In this document: in pieces, positions 15,504 through 23,092 of the stretch
Position numbering within the stretch: the stretch's first letter is position 1
How the letters are laid out: every line of letters starts with the position of its first letter
Assembly (NCBI RefSeq): GCF_003287355.1
Contig: NZ_QMIM01000038.1
Span: forward strand, 1-42,395
Direction: 5' to 3'
DNA length: 42,395 nt
From: Halorubrum sp. 48-1-W
Lineage (GTDB): Archaea; Halobacteriota; Halobacteria; Halobacteriales; Haloferacaceae
Translations under genes and position numbers: made by a program
The notes under the pieces: generated by a model
Databases searched by the model: none
What the model was told of the DNA's origin: nothing
Seen by the model: the letters and a program-made list of their open reading frames with translations, nothing else

Positions 15504-16340
15504 ATGGCGACCGAGTCGTCCTCGCCGGCGGGGTCAACGGGCGCGGCCGACCGGCGGACGTGGCGGCGCCCGACCGCGTTCCGGAACCGGTACACGAAGT
15601 GGGCGGTGTACGGGGCCGTCCTCGCGCTGATCGCGTGGTCGGTCGCGAGCCTGCGGATCACGCCCAGCCGCTTCCTCTCCGGAATCGGGTACGGCTACGA
15701 GCTGATCGACTCGATGCTGCCACCCGAGACCGGCAGCGAATACACGCTCAGGCTGTTTGATCGCATGATCGAGACGATCGCGATGGCGATGGTCGCGACC
15801 GTCGCCGGGATCGCGATCAGCCTCCCGGTGGCGTTTGGGGCGGCCGAGAACATCTCGCCGAAGCCGACCTACTACCTCAGTCGGGGTATCATCAGCGCCA
15901 CGCGCGCCATCGACGGGCTGATCGTCGCGATCATCGCCGTCATCGCGCTCGGGTTCGGCCCGCTCGCGGGGATCGTCGCGATCAGTTTCAAGACGATCGG
16001 CTTCTTTTCGAAGCTGTTCGCCGAGGACTTGGAGGACATCGACATGGGAGGTGTCGAGGCAGTCCGGGCGACCGGCGCCTCTCGGTTCCAGAGCCTCGTC
16101 TACGGGGTCGTCCCGCAGGTCGTTCCGCGCTTCGCCGGGCTCGCCGTGTACCGCTGGGACATCAACATCCGGTCGTCGACGATCGTCGGGATCGTCGGCG
16201 CCGGCGGGATCGGCGTCCTCCTCCAGCGGGCCTACCAACGGTACGAGTACGACTACGTGGCGGCAATTCTCATCGCGATCATCGCCGTGGTCCTGGTCGC
16301 CGAGTTCGTGAGCGCCGTCGTCAGACGGAGGGTCCAGTGA
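15504..16340 (+). CDS. phnE: Phosphonate ABC transporter permease
   Basis: The 278-residue permease has about six helices after a polar N-terminal ~30 residues. The PhnE hallmarks are visible: MIETIAMAMVATVAGIAISL, the cytoplasmic EAA-type loop GGVEAVRATGASRFQSLVYG, and the YRWDINIRSSTIVGIVGAGG block near the C-terminus. It lies directly after phnC and its TGA overlaps the start of a second phnE-like gene. Two tandem PhnE proteins probably form a heterodimeric channel. Confidence 0.92.
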   Translation: MATESSSPAGSTGAADRRTWRRPTAFRNRYTKWAVYGAVLALIAWSVASLRITPSRFLSGIGYGYELIDSMLPPETGSEYTLRLFDRMIETIAMAMVATVAGIAISLPVAFGAAENISPKPTYYLSRGIISATRAIDGLIVAIIAVIALGFGPLAGIVAISFKTIGFFSKLFAEDLEDIDMGGVEAVRATGASRFQSLVYGVVPQVVPRFAGLAVYRWDINIRSSTIVGIVGAGGIGVLLQRAYQRYEYDYVAAILIAIIAVVLVAEFVSAVVRRRVQ

Positions 16341-17134
16341 TGGCGGGGGCCACGCGCGAGTGGAGCCGGTTCGACGCGCGGGAGCGGCTCTTCCGGGTCG
16401 GCAGTGTGCTCGTCGCCGTCGCCGTCGTGGTCGCCTCGTGGGAGTGGCTCGACATGAGCCTCCAGTACGTGACCACCGCGCCGGCGCAGGTCGGCGACCT
16501 CCTCGGACGGATGTACCCGCCCGACTGGGGGTACCTACCGAACGCGGTCGGCCCGCTCGCCGAGACGATACAGATCGCCGTCGTCGGCACGATCGCGGCG
16601 GTGGCGATGGCGGCCCCGGTCGCGTACATCGCCGCCGAGAACACGACGCCGAACCGGGGCACGTACGCGCTCGGGAAGCTCATCGTCACCGTCTCGCGGT
16701 CGGTCCACACGATCGTCTGGGCGCTACTCTTCGTCGTGATGTTCGGGCCGGGCGCGCTCGCCGGCACCGTCGCGACCGCGGTCCGGTCGATCGGGTTCCT
16801 GGCGAAGCTCCTCGGAGAAGAGATCGAAGAGATCGACTTCGGGCAGGTGGAGGGGGTCCGCGCGACCGGCGCGAGCCCCGTCCAACTGCTCGTGTACGGG
16901 ATCGTCCCGCAGATCAAGCCCGCCTTAGTCGGGCTCAGCGTGTATCGGTGGGACATCAACGTGCGGGCAGCGACGATCCTCGGGTTCGTCGGCGCGGGCG
17001 GGATCGGCGTCCAGCTGTTCGAGGCGATCGACTCGTTCGCCTGGCGGACGGTGTCCGCCCTGCTCGTTGCCATCCTCGGCGTCGTCCTCGTGAGCGAGGC
17101 CGTGTCCGCATACGCACGGAGGAAGGTCCGTTGA
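16340..17134 (+). CDS. phnE: Second phosphonate ABC permease
   Basis: A 264-residue paralogue of the preceding permease. It keeps EGVRATGASPVQLLVYG and YRWDINVRAATILGFVGAGG, and the two proteins plausibly arose by tandem duplication. The ATG at 16340 overlaps the previous stop (TGATG); a GTG at 16337 would add one residue. The N-terminal region carries SWEWLDMSLQYV before the first long helix. Its partner role in a heterodimeric channel is inferred from gene order. Confidence 0.9.
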   Translation: MAGATREWSRFDARERLFRVGSVLVAVAVVVASWEWLDMSLQYVTTAPAQVGDLLGRMYPPDWGYLPNAVGPLAETIQIAVVGTIAAVAMAAPVAYIAAENTTPNRGTYALGKLIVTVSRSVHTIVWALLFVVMFGPGALAGTVATAVRSIGFLAKLLGEEIEEIDFGQVEGVRATGASPVQLLVYGIVPQIKPALVGLSVYRWDINVRAATILGFVGAGGIGVQLFEAIDSFAWRTVSALLVAILGVVLVSEAVSAYARRKVR

Positions 17135-17175
17135 GCGGTTCGGGTAGCCGATCGGGGAACGGAGAGATACCACAC

Positions 17176-17943
17176 ATGACGACGACACACGACCCGAAGC
17201 GACGAACCGATCGGACGAACGACGAGGTCGTCCTCTTCGACATGGACGGCGTCATCCTCGAGGGATGGGGAACCGAGTCAGTCGTCCACGCCCGAGCCCT
17301 CGAGGACGTGCTCGACGACCGCGACATGGCGGTCGTCGAGGACGACCTCCGACGGGCGTTAGGAACCTACGAGTACGACGAGGACTTCAGGGCCGCCTGC
17401 GACCGGCTCGGCGTCGATCCCGCGGAGTTCTTCCGCGCACGGGAGGAGCGTAGCGCGAAGCGATCCGTCTCGCGGCTGGCGGCGGGCGTCCGAACGCTGT
17501 GTCCCGACGTCGACGCGCTCGAAGCGATCGGGGAGCACACGACCCTGGGACTGGTGAGCAACAACTACGACCCGACCGTCGAGTTCGTCGTCGACCACTT
17601 CCGGCTGACCGAGTTCGGGTACGCCCGCGGGCGCGACCTCGGGCCCGACGGCTTCGAGCGCCGAAAACCGGACCCGTACTACCTGAACGAGGCGCTCGAG
17701 GAGCTCGGCGCGTCGGGCGGGATCTACGTCGGCGACCGCGCGACCGACGTCGTCGCCGCCGAGAGGGCGGGTCTGGAGAGCGTCCTCCTCAGACGCGAGC
17801 ACAACGCCTCGCTGGATCTCGGCGTGGAGCCGACCGCCGAGATCGAAAGCCTCCACGAGCTCGTCGACGTACTCGCTCCCACCGAGACGCCGGACGGCCG
17901 TCGAGTTCGCGCGGAGACCGACCGGGACGGCGACGCGAACTGA
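17176..17943 (+). CDS. HAD-superfamily phosphatase in the phn operon
   Basis: A 255-residue haloacid dehalogenase-type hydrolase. Motif I is LFDMDGVILEG (Asp22 nucleophile, Asp24), motif II is the VSNN segment, motif III is RRKPDPYYL and motif IV is YVGDRATDVVAAERAG. The order fits subfamily IA phosphatases such as phosphoglycolate phosphatase. It starts 41 nt after the second phnE and is likely in the same transcript. It could release phosphate from an imported organophosphorus compound. It lacks clear features of phosphonoacetaldehyde hydrolase (PhnX), although PhnX is a distant HAD relative. Confidence 0.82.
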   Translation: MTTTHDPKRRTDRTNDEVVLFDMDGVILEGWGTESVVHARALEDVLDDRDMAVVEDDLRRALGTYEYDEDFRAACDRLGVDPAEFFRAREERSAKRSVSRLAAGVRTLCPDVDALEAIGEHTTLGLVSNNYDPTVEFVVDHFRLTEFGYARGRDLGPDGFERRKPDPYYLNEALEELGASGGIYVGDRATDVVAAERAGLESVLLRREHNASLDLGVEPTAEIESLHELVDVLAPTETPDGRRVRAETDRDGDAN

Positions 17944-18075
17944 TACCGCGTCGCCCCCGGCGGAGCCGCCAACCCTCGACTCGCCGCGGTTCCGGGCGTA
18001 GCTATATATCCCTATCGAGCGCTCCGGACGGATATGAGGTCACGGGAGCGTTCAATCGCGGAACGGACCGGCACG

Positions 18076-18091
18076 TACCCCACATAGCAGG
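18076..18091 (+). promoter_or_regulatory. Shared 16-bp element upstream of the AbrB-PhoU gene
   Basis: TACCCCACATAGCAGG differs at one position from the element before phnD. It sits 126 nt before the AbrB-PhoU start, in a 258-nt intergenic region that also holds GCTATATATCCC (18000-18011), a TATA-like stretch. The distance suggests either a longer leader or a promoter further upstream. Confidence 0.5.
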
Positions 18092-18201
18092 GTACATGAT
18101 CGTCGGTTCGGTATCGGACGACATGGTACCCGATCGGAATCGAGAACGGACGGGAACGGCGGGACGGAACGCCGATCGACTCGCGGCCGGATCGATCCGG
18201 G

Positions 18202-19224
18202 ATGAGTAACGGAACGGACCCGTTCGAGCGGAAGCTCCAACTCACCGGCGGGACGACGTACACGGTCTCGATCCCGAAGGGCTGGGCGAAGGATCGGTCG
18301 CTCGACACCGGCGACACCCTCCACCTGTATCCGAGGGGCGACCGGCTACTCCTCGCACGACCGGAGACGGGAGGGAATCGCCGGACGGTGTCGATCTCCG
18401 CGGCCCGACACGACCCGACCGGGATCGAGCGACTCGTCGCCGCTGGGTACGTCGCCGGCGCCGACGTCGTCCGCGTCGACGGCTCCCCGGAGCGTGCCGA
18501 GCGGGCGGCCGTCCGCGACGCGGTCGCCGGCCTGGTCGGGATCGAGATCGCCGAGGAGACGGCGGAGACGGTGGTCGCCCGGACGATGCTCGACGTGACG
18601 GACCTGCCGCCGTCGCGGACGCTCCGGCGGATGGCGGACCGGACCCTGACGATGCACGAGGAGGCCGTCACGGCCGCGCTCGCCGGCGACACGGAGGCCG
18701 GGAAGCGCGTTCGTGAACAGGACGACGACGTCGACCGGCTGTTCGGCCTCCTCTCGCGGGAGTTCCAGCGCTCCCTCGTCGAGGTCCCTCCGGCCGCCGA
18801 CGGTCTCACGCCGTTCGACCACTACGCCGTCGCCAGACAGCTGGAACGGGTCGCCGACCACGCCGAGAAGATAGCGGAGGCCGCGACTGCGATCGAGGAG
18901 CCGCCGTCGGAGGCGGTCGCTGTGGACGTAGACCGGCTCGCGAGCGAGGCGCGGACGGCCGTCGAGCGGGCGTTCGCGGAGACGGTCGGGGAGTGTGATC
19001 CGCGGGCGCTCGGTGCGACCGTCGCCGACACCGACGACCTCGTCGAGGAGATCCGCCGGGTCGACCGGGCGCTCTACGAGCGGGACCTCGCGGACGGGTA
19101 CGTGCTCGCGACGGTCCTCGACAGCATCAGGCGCACGGCCGAGTACGGGGTCAACGTCGCCGAAGCGGGGCTTCGTGCGGCCCTCCGCGGCGACCGGGAC
19201 GGGGGGGCCACCCGACCGGAGTAG
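18202..19224 (+). CDS. AbrB-PhoU family phosphate uptake regulator
   Basis: The 340-residue protein fuses an N-terminal SpoVT/AbrB swapped-hairpin DNA-binding domain (YTVSIPKGWAKDRSLDTGD, about residues 12-50) to PhoU-like helical repeats (MHEEAVTAALAGDTEAGKRV, then HYAVARQLERVADHAEKIAE). Fusions of this type regulate phosphate ABC transport in haloarchaea. It follows the phn operon after 258 nt and shares a promoter-region element with phnD. The likely role is control of phosphate or phosphonate uptake; direct evidence for which operon it controls is lacking. Confidence 0.88.
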   Translation: MSNGTDPFERKLQLTGGTTYTVSIPKGWAKDRSLDTGDTLHLYPRGDRLLLARPETGGNRRTVSISAARHDPTGIERLVAAGYVAGADVVRVDGSPERAERAAVRDAVAGLVGIEIAEETAETVVARTMLDVTDLPPSRTLRRMADRTLTMHEEAVTAALAGDTEAGKRVREQDDDVDRLFGLLSREFQRSLVEVPPAADGLTPFDHYAVARQLERVADHAEKIAEAATAIEEPPSEAVAVDVDRLASEARTAVERAFAETVGECDPRALGATVADTDDLVEEIRRVDRALYERDLADGYVLATVLDSIRRTAEYGVNVAEAGLRAALRGDRDGGATRPE

Positions 19225-19303
19225 GTCGAACGGACCGCCCGGGGAACGCGTGTCATTCGTTCACACCGTCAGGGTTTTCCTCCTGCGGCGGGTACGACGT
19301 CGT

Positions 19304-19672
19304 ATGAGCACCGAATCGGTTCAAGGGGGTGGCGACGATCCGGCGATCGAGGTGACGCCGGACGCCGCCGCGGAAGCGCTCTCGCTTCTGGAGGGCGAAG
19401 GGCTCGACACCGACGAAGCAGGGCTCCGACTGTTCGTCCAGCAGGGCGGCTGTGCGGGGCTCTCCTACGGGATGCGGTTCGACGACGAACCCGAACCGGA
19501 CGACCTCGTCGTCGAACACCACGGGCTTCGGGTGTTCGTCGACCCCGCCAGCCGGAACTACATCGGCGGGAGCAAACTCGACTACGAGAGCGGGCTTCAG
19601 GCCGCCGGCTTCCACGTCGAGAACCCGAACGTCGTCTCCGAGTGCGGTTGCGGGGAATCGTTCCGGACGTAG
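19304..19672 (+). CDS. A-type Fe-S carrier (IscA/ErpA family)
   Basis: The 122-residue A-type carrier binds and delivers Fe-S clusters. Its three conserved cysteines are present: Cys50 in GGCAGLSYGM and Cys114/Cys116 in SECGCGESF. The N-terminal ~13 residues are polar and variable. The start at 19304 is the first ATG giving a normal family length. A NifU-type scaffold at 22658 and two ferredoxins elsewhere in the window make Fe-S assembly a theme, but these genes are not one operon. Confidence 0.93.
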   Translation: MSTESVQGGGDDPAIEVTPDAAAEALSLLEGEGLDTDEAGLRLFVQQGGCAGLSYGMRFDDEPEPDDLVVEHHGLRVFVDPASRNYIGGSKLDYESGLQAAGFHVENPNVVSECGCGESFRT

Positions 19673-19722
19673 GACGTCCCCGAGTTCTCGTCCTTAAGTC
19701 GCTCGGCCGAGTAGCCGCCGGT

Positions 19723-19968
19723 ATGGAACTCGACGCGTCGACGACCGCGGACGGCGAGCGGGTGTACATCGACCGGAAACGCGCCGAACGCGGGGCGGAG
19801 GGACCGTTCTATCTCGTCTTTACGGACGCAGACGCCGACGAGCGGTGGGGTTTCGCCTGCGGGAACTGCGGTTCGCTCGACACCGCGATGGACACGATGG
19901 GGCGGATCCAGTGTACCGACTGCGGCAACCTCCGCAAGCCCGACGAGTGGGACGCCGCCCACGAGTGA
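19723..19968 (+). CDS. Zinc-ribbon protein (DUF5816-like)
   Basis: An 81-residue protein with a beta-rich N-terminus and a single zinc ribbon: FACGNCGS and IQCTDCGN. It ends KPDEWDAAHE. The pattern matches the haloarchaeal DUF5816 family from memory. It starts 50 nt after the A-type carrier gene and may share its transcript. A 22-bp tandem repeat begins 22 nt after its stop. No function is known. Confidence 0.75.
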   Translation: MELDASTTADGERVYIDRKRAERGAEGPFYLVFTDADADERWGFACGNCGSLDTAMDTMGRIQCTDCGNLRKPDEWDAAHE

Positions 19969-19990
19969 GACGGTGTATTCGAGCCCGGGG

Positions 19991-20078
19991 CGCGCAGTAT
20001 CTGACCCCAGACCGCGCAGTATCCGACCCCAGACCGCGCAGTATCCGACCCCAGACCGCGCGGTATCCGACCCCGAGA
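19991..20078. repeat. 22-bp tandem repeat, four copies
   Basis: Four head-to-tail units of 22 bp with core CGCGCAGTATCCGACCCCAG, starting at 19991, 20013, 20035 and 20057. Differences are limited to a T in unit 1 (ATCTGA) and a G in unit 4 (GCGGTATC), and the last unit ends in CCCCGAG. There is no spacer, so it is not a CRISPR array. It lies between the DUF5816-like gene and the promoter of the next gene. Confidence 0.95.
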
Positions 20079-20088
20079 ACCGTGAGAA

Positions 20089-20096
20089 ACTTTATC
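20089..20096 (+). promoter_or_regulatory. TATA-like box of the 20123 gene
   Basis: ACTTTATC lies about 28 nt before the ATG at 20123, immediately after the 22-bp tandem repeat. Spacing predicts a leaderless transcript. The repeat array occupies the position where regulators would bind. Confidence 0.55.
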
Positions 20097-20122
20097 ACGG
20101 ATCCCGATCAACGGTCGATCAG

Positions 20123-20461
20123 ATGGCCCCTGCGAGCATCCCACCGACGACGGAGGCCAGAGACGTCTTTCGTGAGCTCGGATACACTGTCTCCGAGGGC
20201 GGACGCGAGTTCGTCGCGGAGCGGAAGTGGCGACGCGTCCTCGTCACGGCGCTGTGTATGGACGACGAGGACCTCGATCCGTATCTCGCGGACGGTGGGG
20301 AGACGCCGCGACTCCGTTGTTTCGTCACGTGGCGGGAGCACGCGGACGACCTCCAACAGCACCTCACGTCGGTCAAACCCCCCTACGACTGGGCGGTGAT
20401 CGGTGTCGACTCCGACGGCGACGACTTCTCCGTGATGGAGGGTGCGCCGGGGAGTCCCTGA
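20123..20461 (+). CDS. Conserved haloarchaeal protein (DUF7116-like)
   Basis: A 112-residue soluble acidic protein: [19 protein letters not shown], then [34 protein letters not shown] and [18 protein letters not shown]. The layout recalls a small haloarchaeal family (DUF7116 from memory) of unknown function. The start at 20123 is set by the TATA-like box. It stands alone between the tandem repeat and dodecin. Confidence 0.72.
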   Translation: MAPASIPPTTEARDVFRELGYTVSEGGREFVAERKWRRVLVTALCMDDEDLDPYLADGGETPRLRCFVTWREHADDLQQHLTSVKPPYDWAVIGVDSDGDDFSVMEGAPGSP

Positions 20462-20502
20462 CCCGTCCGAGCGCTCCGATCCGGCACGGATCCCGTGGGC
20501 GG

Positions 20503-20510
20503 TTTTATAA
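20503..20510 (+). promoter_or_regulatory. TATA-like box of dodecin
   Basis: TTTTATAA lies about 30 nt before the dodecin ATG at 20536 and predicts a leaderless or near-leaderless mRNA. Confidence 0.6.
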
Positions 20511-20535
20511 CGACGTGCGATCAACTATCACGTCC

Positions 20536-20736
20536 ATGGTGTTCAAGAAAATCACGCTGATCGGAACGAGCGAGGAGAACTTCGACGCCGCCGCCGACGA
20601 CGCGATCGACCGGGCCGAGGCCACTCTCGAGAACGTCTACTGGGCGGAGGTGAAGGAGTTCGGCGTGGAAATAAAGAACGCGCCGGAGCGGGAGTACCAG
20701 GCGGAAGTCGAGGTCGCGTTCGAACTGGAGGACTAA
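20536..20736 (+). CDS. Dodecin, flavin-binding
   Basis: The 66-residue protein matches archaeal dodecins, which assemble into dodecamers that store riboflavin or lumichrome and protect against flavin photochemistry. The diagnostic segments are [39 protein letters not shown] and [13 protein letters not shown]. Trp36, the residue that stacks on the flavin in Halobacterium dodecin, is present in VYWAEV. Its stop codon overlaps the stop of the convergent PUA gene by 3 bp, so the two mRNAs share antisense 3' ends. Confidence 0.95.
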   Translation: MVFKKITLIGTSEENFDAAADDAIDRAEATLENVYWAEVKEFGVEIKNAPEREYQAEVEVAFELED

Positions 20737-21215
20737 GCCGAGAACTCGTACAGCTCGTCACCGACGTGGTGGATCGAGGAGACGACCTTGCCGCTGTCGC
20801 CGACCATCTCGTCGCCGTCGACGAGCGCGCGGCCGACCGCGAGCACCTTCCCGTGGGTCTCCTCGGCGATCACGACGAGGTCGCCCTCGCGGATCGCCGT
20901 ATCCGCCTCGACGATGCCCGGCCGCATCACGTCCGCGCCGTCGGAAACGAACGAGATAGCGCCCGCGTCCACGGTGACGACGCCGGTCTCGGGTTCGTAA
21001 TCGTTCGCGCCCCGGACAGTGAGGAACGGCTCGTCGTCGTCGACGTAGAAGACCGCCGGGTCGCCGTCGACGAGGACCAACTCGTAGTTCGCGTCGACGA
21101 ACTCGACGAACTCGAACGTCTCCCCGTCGATGTCGACGCCGAGGTGGTCGGCGATCGCCTCGCGGATCCCCGTGATATCGTCGCTTCGGAGGTGGTGGCG
21201 GGATTTGACTCGCAT
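20733..21215 (-). CDS. PUA-domain RNA-binding protein
   Basis: A 160-residue archaeal protein of the MCT-1/Tma20-like type. An N-terminal pre-PUA domain ([20 protein letters not shown]) is followed by a C-terminal PUA domain ([20 protein letters not shown], then [19 protein letters not shown]). PUA domains bind structured RNA; the eukaryotic relatives assist translation initiation and ribosome recycling. The ATG at 21215 gives the family start MRVKSRH; the longer frame to 21266 is not conserved-looking. It is convergent with dodecin with overlapping stop codons. Confidence 0.88.
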   Translation of the reverse strand: MRVKSRHHLRSDDITGIREAIADHLGVDIDGETFEFVEFVDANYELVLVDGDPAVFYVDDDEPFLTVRGANDYEPETGVVTVDAGAISFVSDGADVMRPGIVEADTAIREGDLVVIAEETHGKVLAVGRALVDGDEMVGDSGKVVSSIHHVGDELYEFSA

Positions 21216-21376
21216 GACCGCCCGATCGGTCGGCACGCCGATAAAGGGCCCGCTCCACCACAGCAACCCGTCCGTCCCACCGACGCCACGCGTCGCGGAG
21301 TCGCCTCGCCGACCCGAATTCCCGGAGCGTTGGCCCGATCAAAACGGTATTAAACCACCTCTCCATAGTCGTCGGT

Positions 21377-21958
21377 ATGCTTGACCCACTGCCGATCGCG
21401 CTCGCAGCGATCGCGACGCTGACGGTCGTTCTCGTCAGTACGTTGAAGGGAACGGGGTGGGAGCCCACCGAGGACATCGCCGACGAGATCGTCGAACGAC
21501 GCGCCAACTCCCTCCCGGAGACTGGCTTTCCCGAGCCTGGCAACCGCGCGATCGGCGCCGGCGGCGGTGGCGGCGGCGCGATCCCGGCCGGCAGCGAGGG
21601 CGGCGAGGGCGAACTGGAGGAGGGCGGTTCGGGGGGGTCCGGCCCCGGCGACATCCCCGAAGACGAGGTCGAGTACTTCGAGGTCGAGTTCGCGAAGCAG
21701 GGCGAGACCGTCGAGCTCGCGAACAACGAGCCGATCCTCGACCAGGGCGAAGAGCAGGGGTGGGACCTCCCGTACGCCTGCCGACAGGGCCAGTGCGTCT
21801 CGTGTGCGGGCCGGATCACCGACGGCCCCTCCGAAGACTTCGTCGAACACGACAACCAGCAGATGCTCGAGGGGGCCGAACTCGACGACGGGTACACGCT
21901 CACCTGCGTCGCGTACCCCCGGGACTCGTTCACCATCGAGACGGGCGAGGCGCCGTAG
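21377..21958 (+). CDS. Membrane-anchored [2Fe-2S] ferredoxin
   Basis: A 193-residue plant-type ferredoxin with an unusual N-terminus. A membrane helix (about residues 5-22, PIALAAIATLTVVLVSTL) is followed by a Gly/Glu-rich linker to about residue 95. The C-terminal ferredoxin fold has the cluster cysteines Cys135, Cys140 and Cys143 in CRQGQCVSC plus Cys177 in LTCVAYP. The helix should tether the domain at the membrane, possibly next to a respiratory or desaturase partner. A TATA-like GTATTAAA about 28 nt upstream supports the ATG at 21377. No partner gene is adjacent. Confidence 0.9.
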   Translation: MLDPLPIALAAIATLTVVLVSTLKGTGWEPTEDIADEIVERRANSLPETGFPEPGNRAIGAGGGGGGAIPAGSEGGEGELEEGGSGGSGPGDIPEDEVEYFEVEFAKQGETVELANNEPILDQGEEQGWDLPYACRQGQCVSCAGRITDGPSEDFVEHDNQQMLEGAELDDGYTLTCVAYPRDSFTIETGEAP

Positions 21959-22141
21959 ACGGCGCGCGGTCCGACCCGTCGAGTCCGCTTTTCCGCGTGT
22001 GCGTTCCCGCGCCTTCGTCGTGACGGCCCAGCGAGGGGAGCTCGGACGCGTGGCACGCGCCCCGCGGACCGATCGACGCGCCCGCGCCGACGGCCGTCCG
22101 CGTCGCGACATCCTTTTTCGGGTCTCGCCCCAACCGTTCGT

Positions 22142-22540
22142 ATGACAGTCACCACGGGTCTCGTCGCCGGCGGCGCGGTCGTCGTCGCGCTCGCCGTCGC
22201 GTTCGTCTACCGCGACGCGGTCCGGGTCGGCGTCGACGTCGGATCGCCGGGGGCGTGGGCCGGACTCGTCGCCCTCACGGCCGGCGTCGGGGTGGCGACG
22301 GCGGTGCTCGTCCCCGACGCGCCGCTCCCGGGCGTCCTCGTGGTGGTCGCTCTGGGACCGCTCTTGTACCTGCTCGAGCGCGACGACTCGCTTCACGGCG
22401 ACGACGACCCGGACCCGACGCAGCTTCCGAGCGCGACGGCCGGGGCTGTCGAAGGGGACGCGCGCGAAGAGGGTGGAACGGAGGGCGGATCCGACGTGAC
22501 CGCCGAGGACCCGAACGCCGTTGCCGGCTCGGAGCGCTGA
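22142..22540 (+). CDS. Three-TM membrane protein with acidic tail
   Basis: A 132-residue protein with three membrane helices in the first ~80 residues (TGLVAGGAVVVALAVAFVY, AWAGLVALTAGVGVATAVLV and LPGVLVVVALGPLLYLLE) and an acidic hydrophilic C-terminus. I do not recognise a family. It is monocistronic on the plus strand between the membrane ferredoxin and the NifU-type gene, with a TTTTT-containing promoter-like stretch upstream. Confidence 0.68.
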   Translation: MTVTTGLVAGGAVVVALAVAFVYRDAVRVGVDVGSPGAWAGLVALTAGVGVATAVLVPDAPLPGVLVVVALGPLLYLLERDDSLHGDDDPDPTQLPSATAGAVEGDAREEGGTEGGSDVTAEDPNAVAGSER

Positions 22541-22623
22541 GGCGGGCGGACGACGGACGGGAGATCCCTCGTCATCGACGGTGACGTAGTTCCTTTCGGC
22601 GCTGGCAACGGGTCGCAAACCGC

Positions 22624-22648
22624 AACCTTCCAAAGGTTCGGGCCCGAA
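22624..22648. promoter_or_regulatory. Two abutting inverted repeats upstream of the NifU-type gene
   Basis: AACCTT-cca-AAGGTT (22624-22638) runs directly into the perfect 12-bp palindrome TTCGGGCCCGAA (22637-22648). They lie 10-34 nt before the ATG at 22658, inside the promoter or 5' leader. They could be an operator or an mRNA structure that controls access to the GGGGAGG ribosome-binding site. Confidence 0.45.
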
Positions 22649-22657
22649 GGGGAGGCT

Positions 22658-22984
22658 ATGAGCGACGAGAGCCTCGCGGAGGAGATCGAGACGTGGATGG
22701 TCGGCCAGATGCCGATCATCCAGATGCACGGCGGGACGAGCGTCGTGCGCGAGGCCGACCCGGAGACCGGCGAGGTCGTCGTCGAACTCGGCGGTGGCTG
22801 TGCGGGCTGTGGGATCTCGAACATCACCGCCGAGAACATCCGCCGCGACCTCATCACGGACTTCGAGGCGGTCACCGACGTCACGGTCCGGGTCCCCTCC
22901 GCCGGCGACCAGGGCGCCTCGACCGTCGAGGGCGGCCGTGGCGGGGAGCTACGCCACGAGACTGACCCCTCGAACCACTTCTGA
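22658..22984 (+). CDS. NifU-type Fe-S scaffold protein (C-terminal domain)
   Basis: A 108-residue stand-alone NifU C-terminal (Nfu) domain that carries or assembles Fe-S clusters. The Cys48-x2-Cys51 ligand pair sits in [17 protein letters not shown], preceded by the substrate-binding IIQMHGGT segment. GGGGAGG lies just before the ATG, a recognisable Shine-Dalgarno site. It is converging with fau-1. With the A-type carrier at 19304 it supplies two of the late Fe-S assembly functions. Confidence 0.92.
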   Translation: MSDESLAEEIETWMVGQMPIIQMHGGTSVVREADPETGEVVVELGGGCAGCGISNITAENIRRDLITDFEAVTDVTVRVPSAGDQGASTVEGGRGGELRHETDPSNHF

Positions 22985-23030
22985 ACGCGGACCGATCCGC
23001 GTCGCCGTCGACGCGGGACGATCCGCCCTC

Positions 23031-23092
23031 CGCTACAGCGCGTTCTCCAGCGCCGAGGCCACGCTACAGCGCGTTCTCCAGCGCCGAGGCCA
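23031..23092. repeat. 31-bp tandem duplication across the fau-1 stop codon
   Basis: Two identical 31-bp units (23031-23061 and 23062-23092) beginning CGCTACAGCGCG. The second unit contains the fau-1 stop (complement CTA at 23064-23066) plus its last nine codons; the first is an exact copy lying wholly beyond the stop. They lie between the convergent NifU-type and fau-1 genes. Confidence 0.97.

Noticed and set aside
19991-20078. Possible CRISPR array
   Set aside because: The 22-bp units are directly adjacent with no unique spacers, and no cas genes are present.
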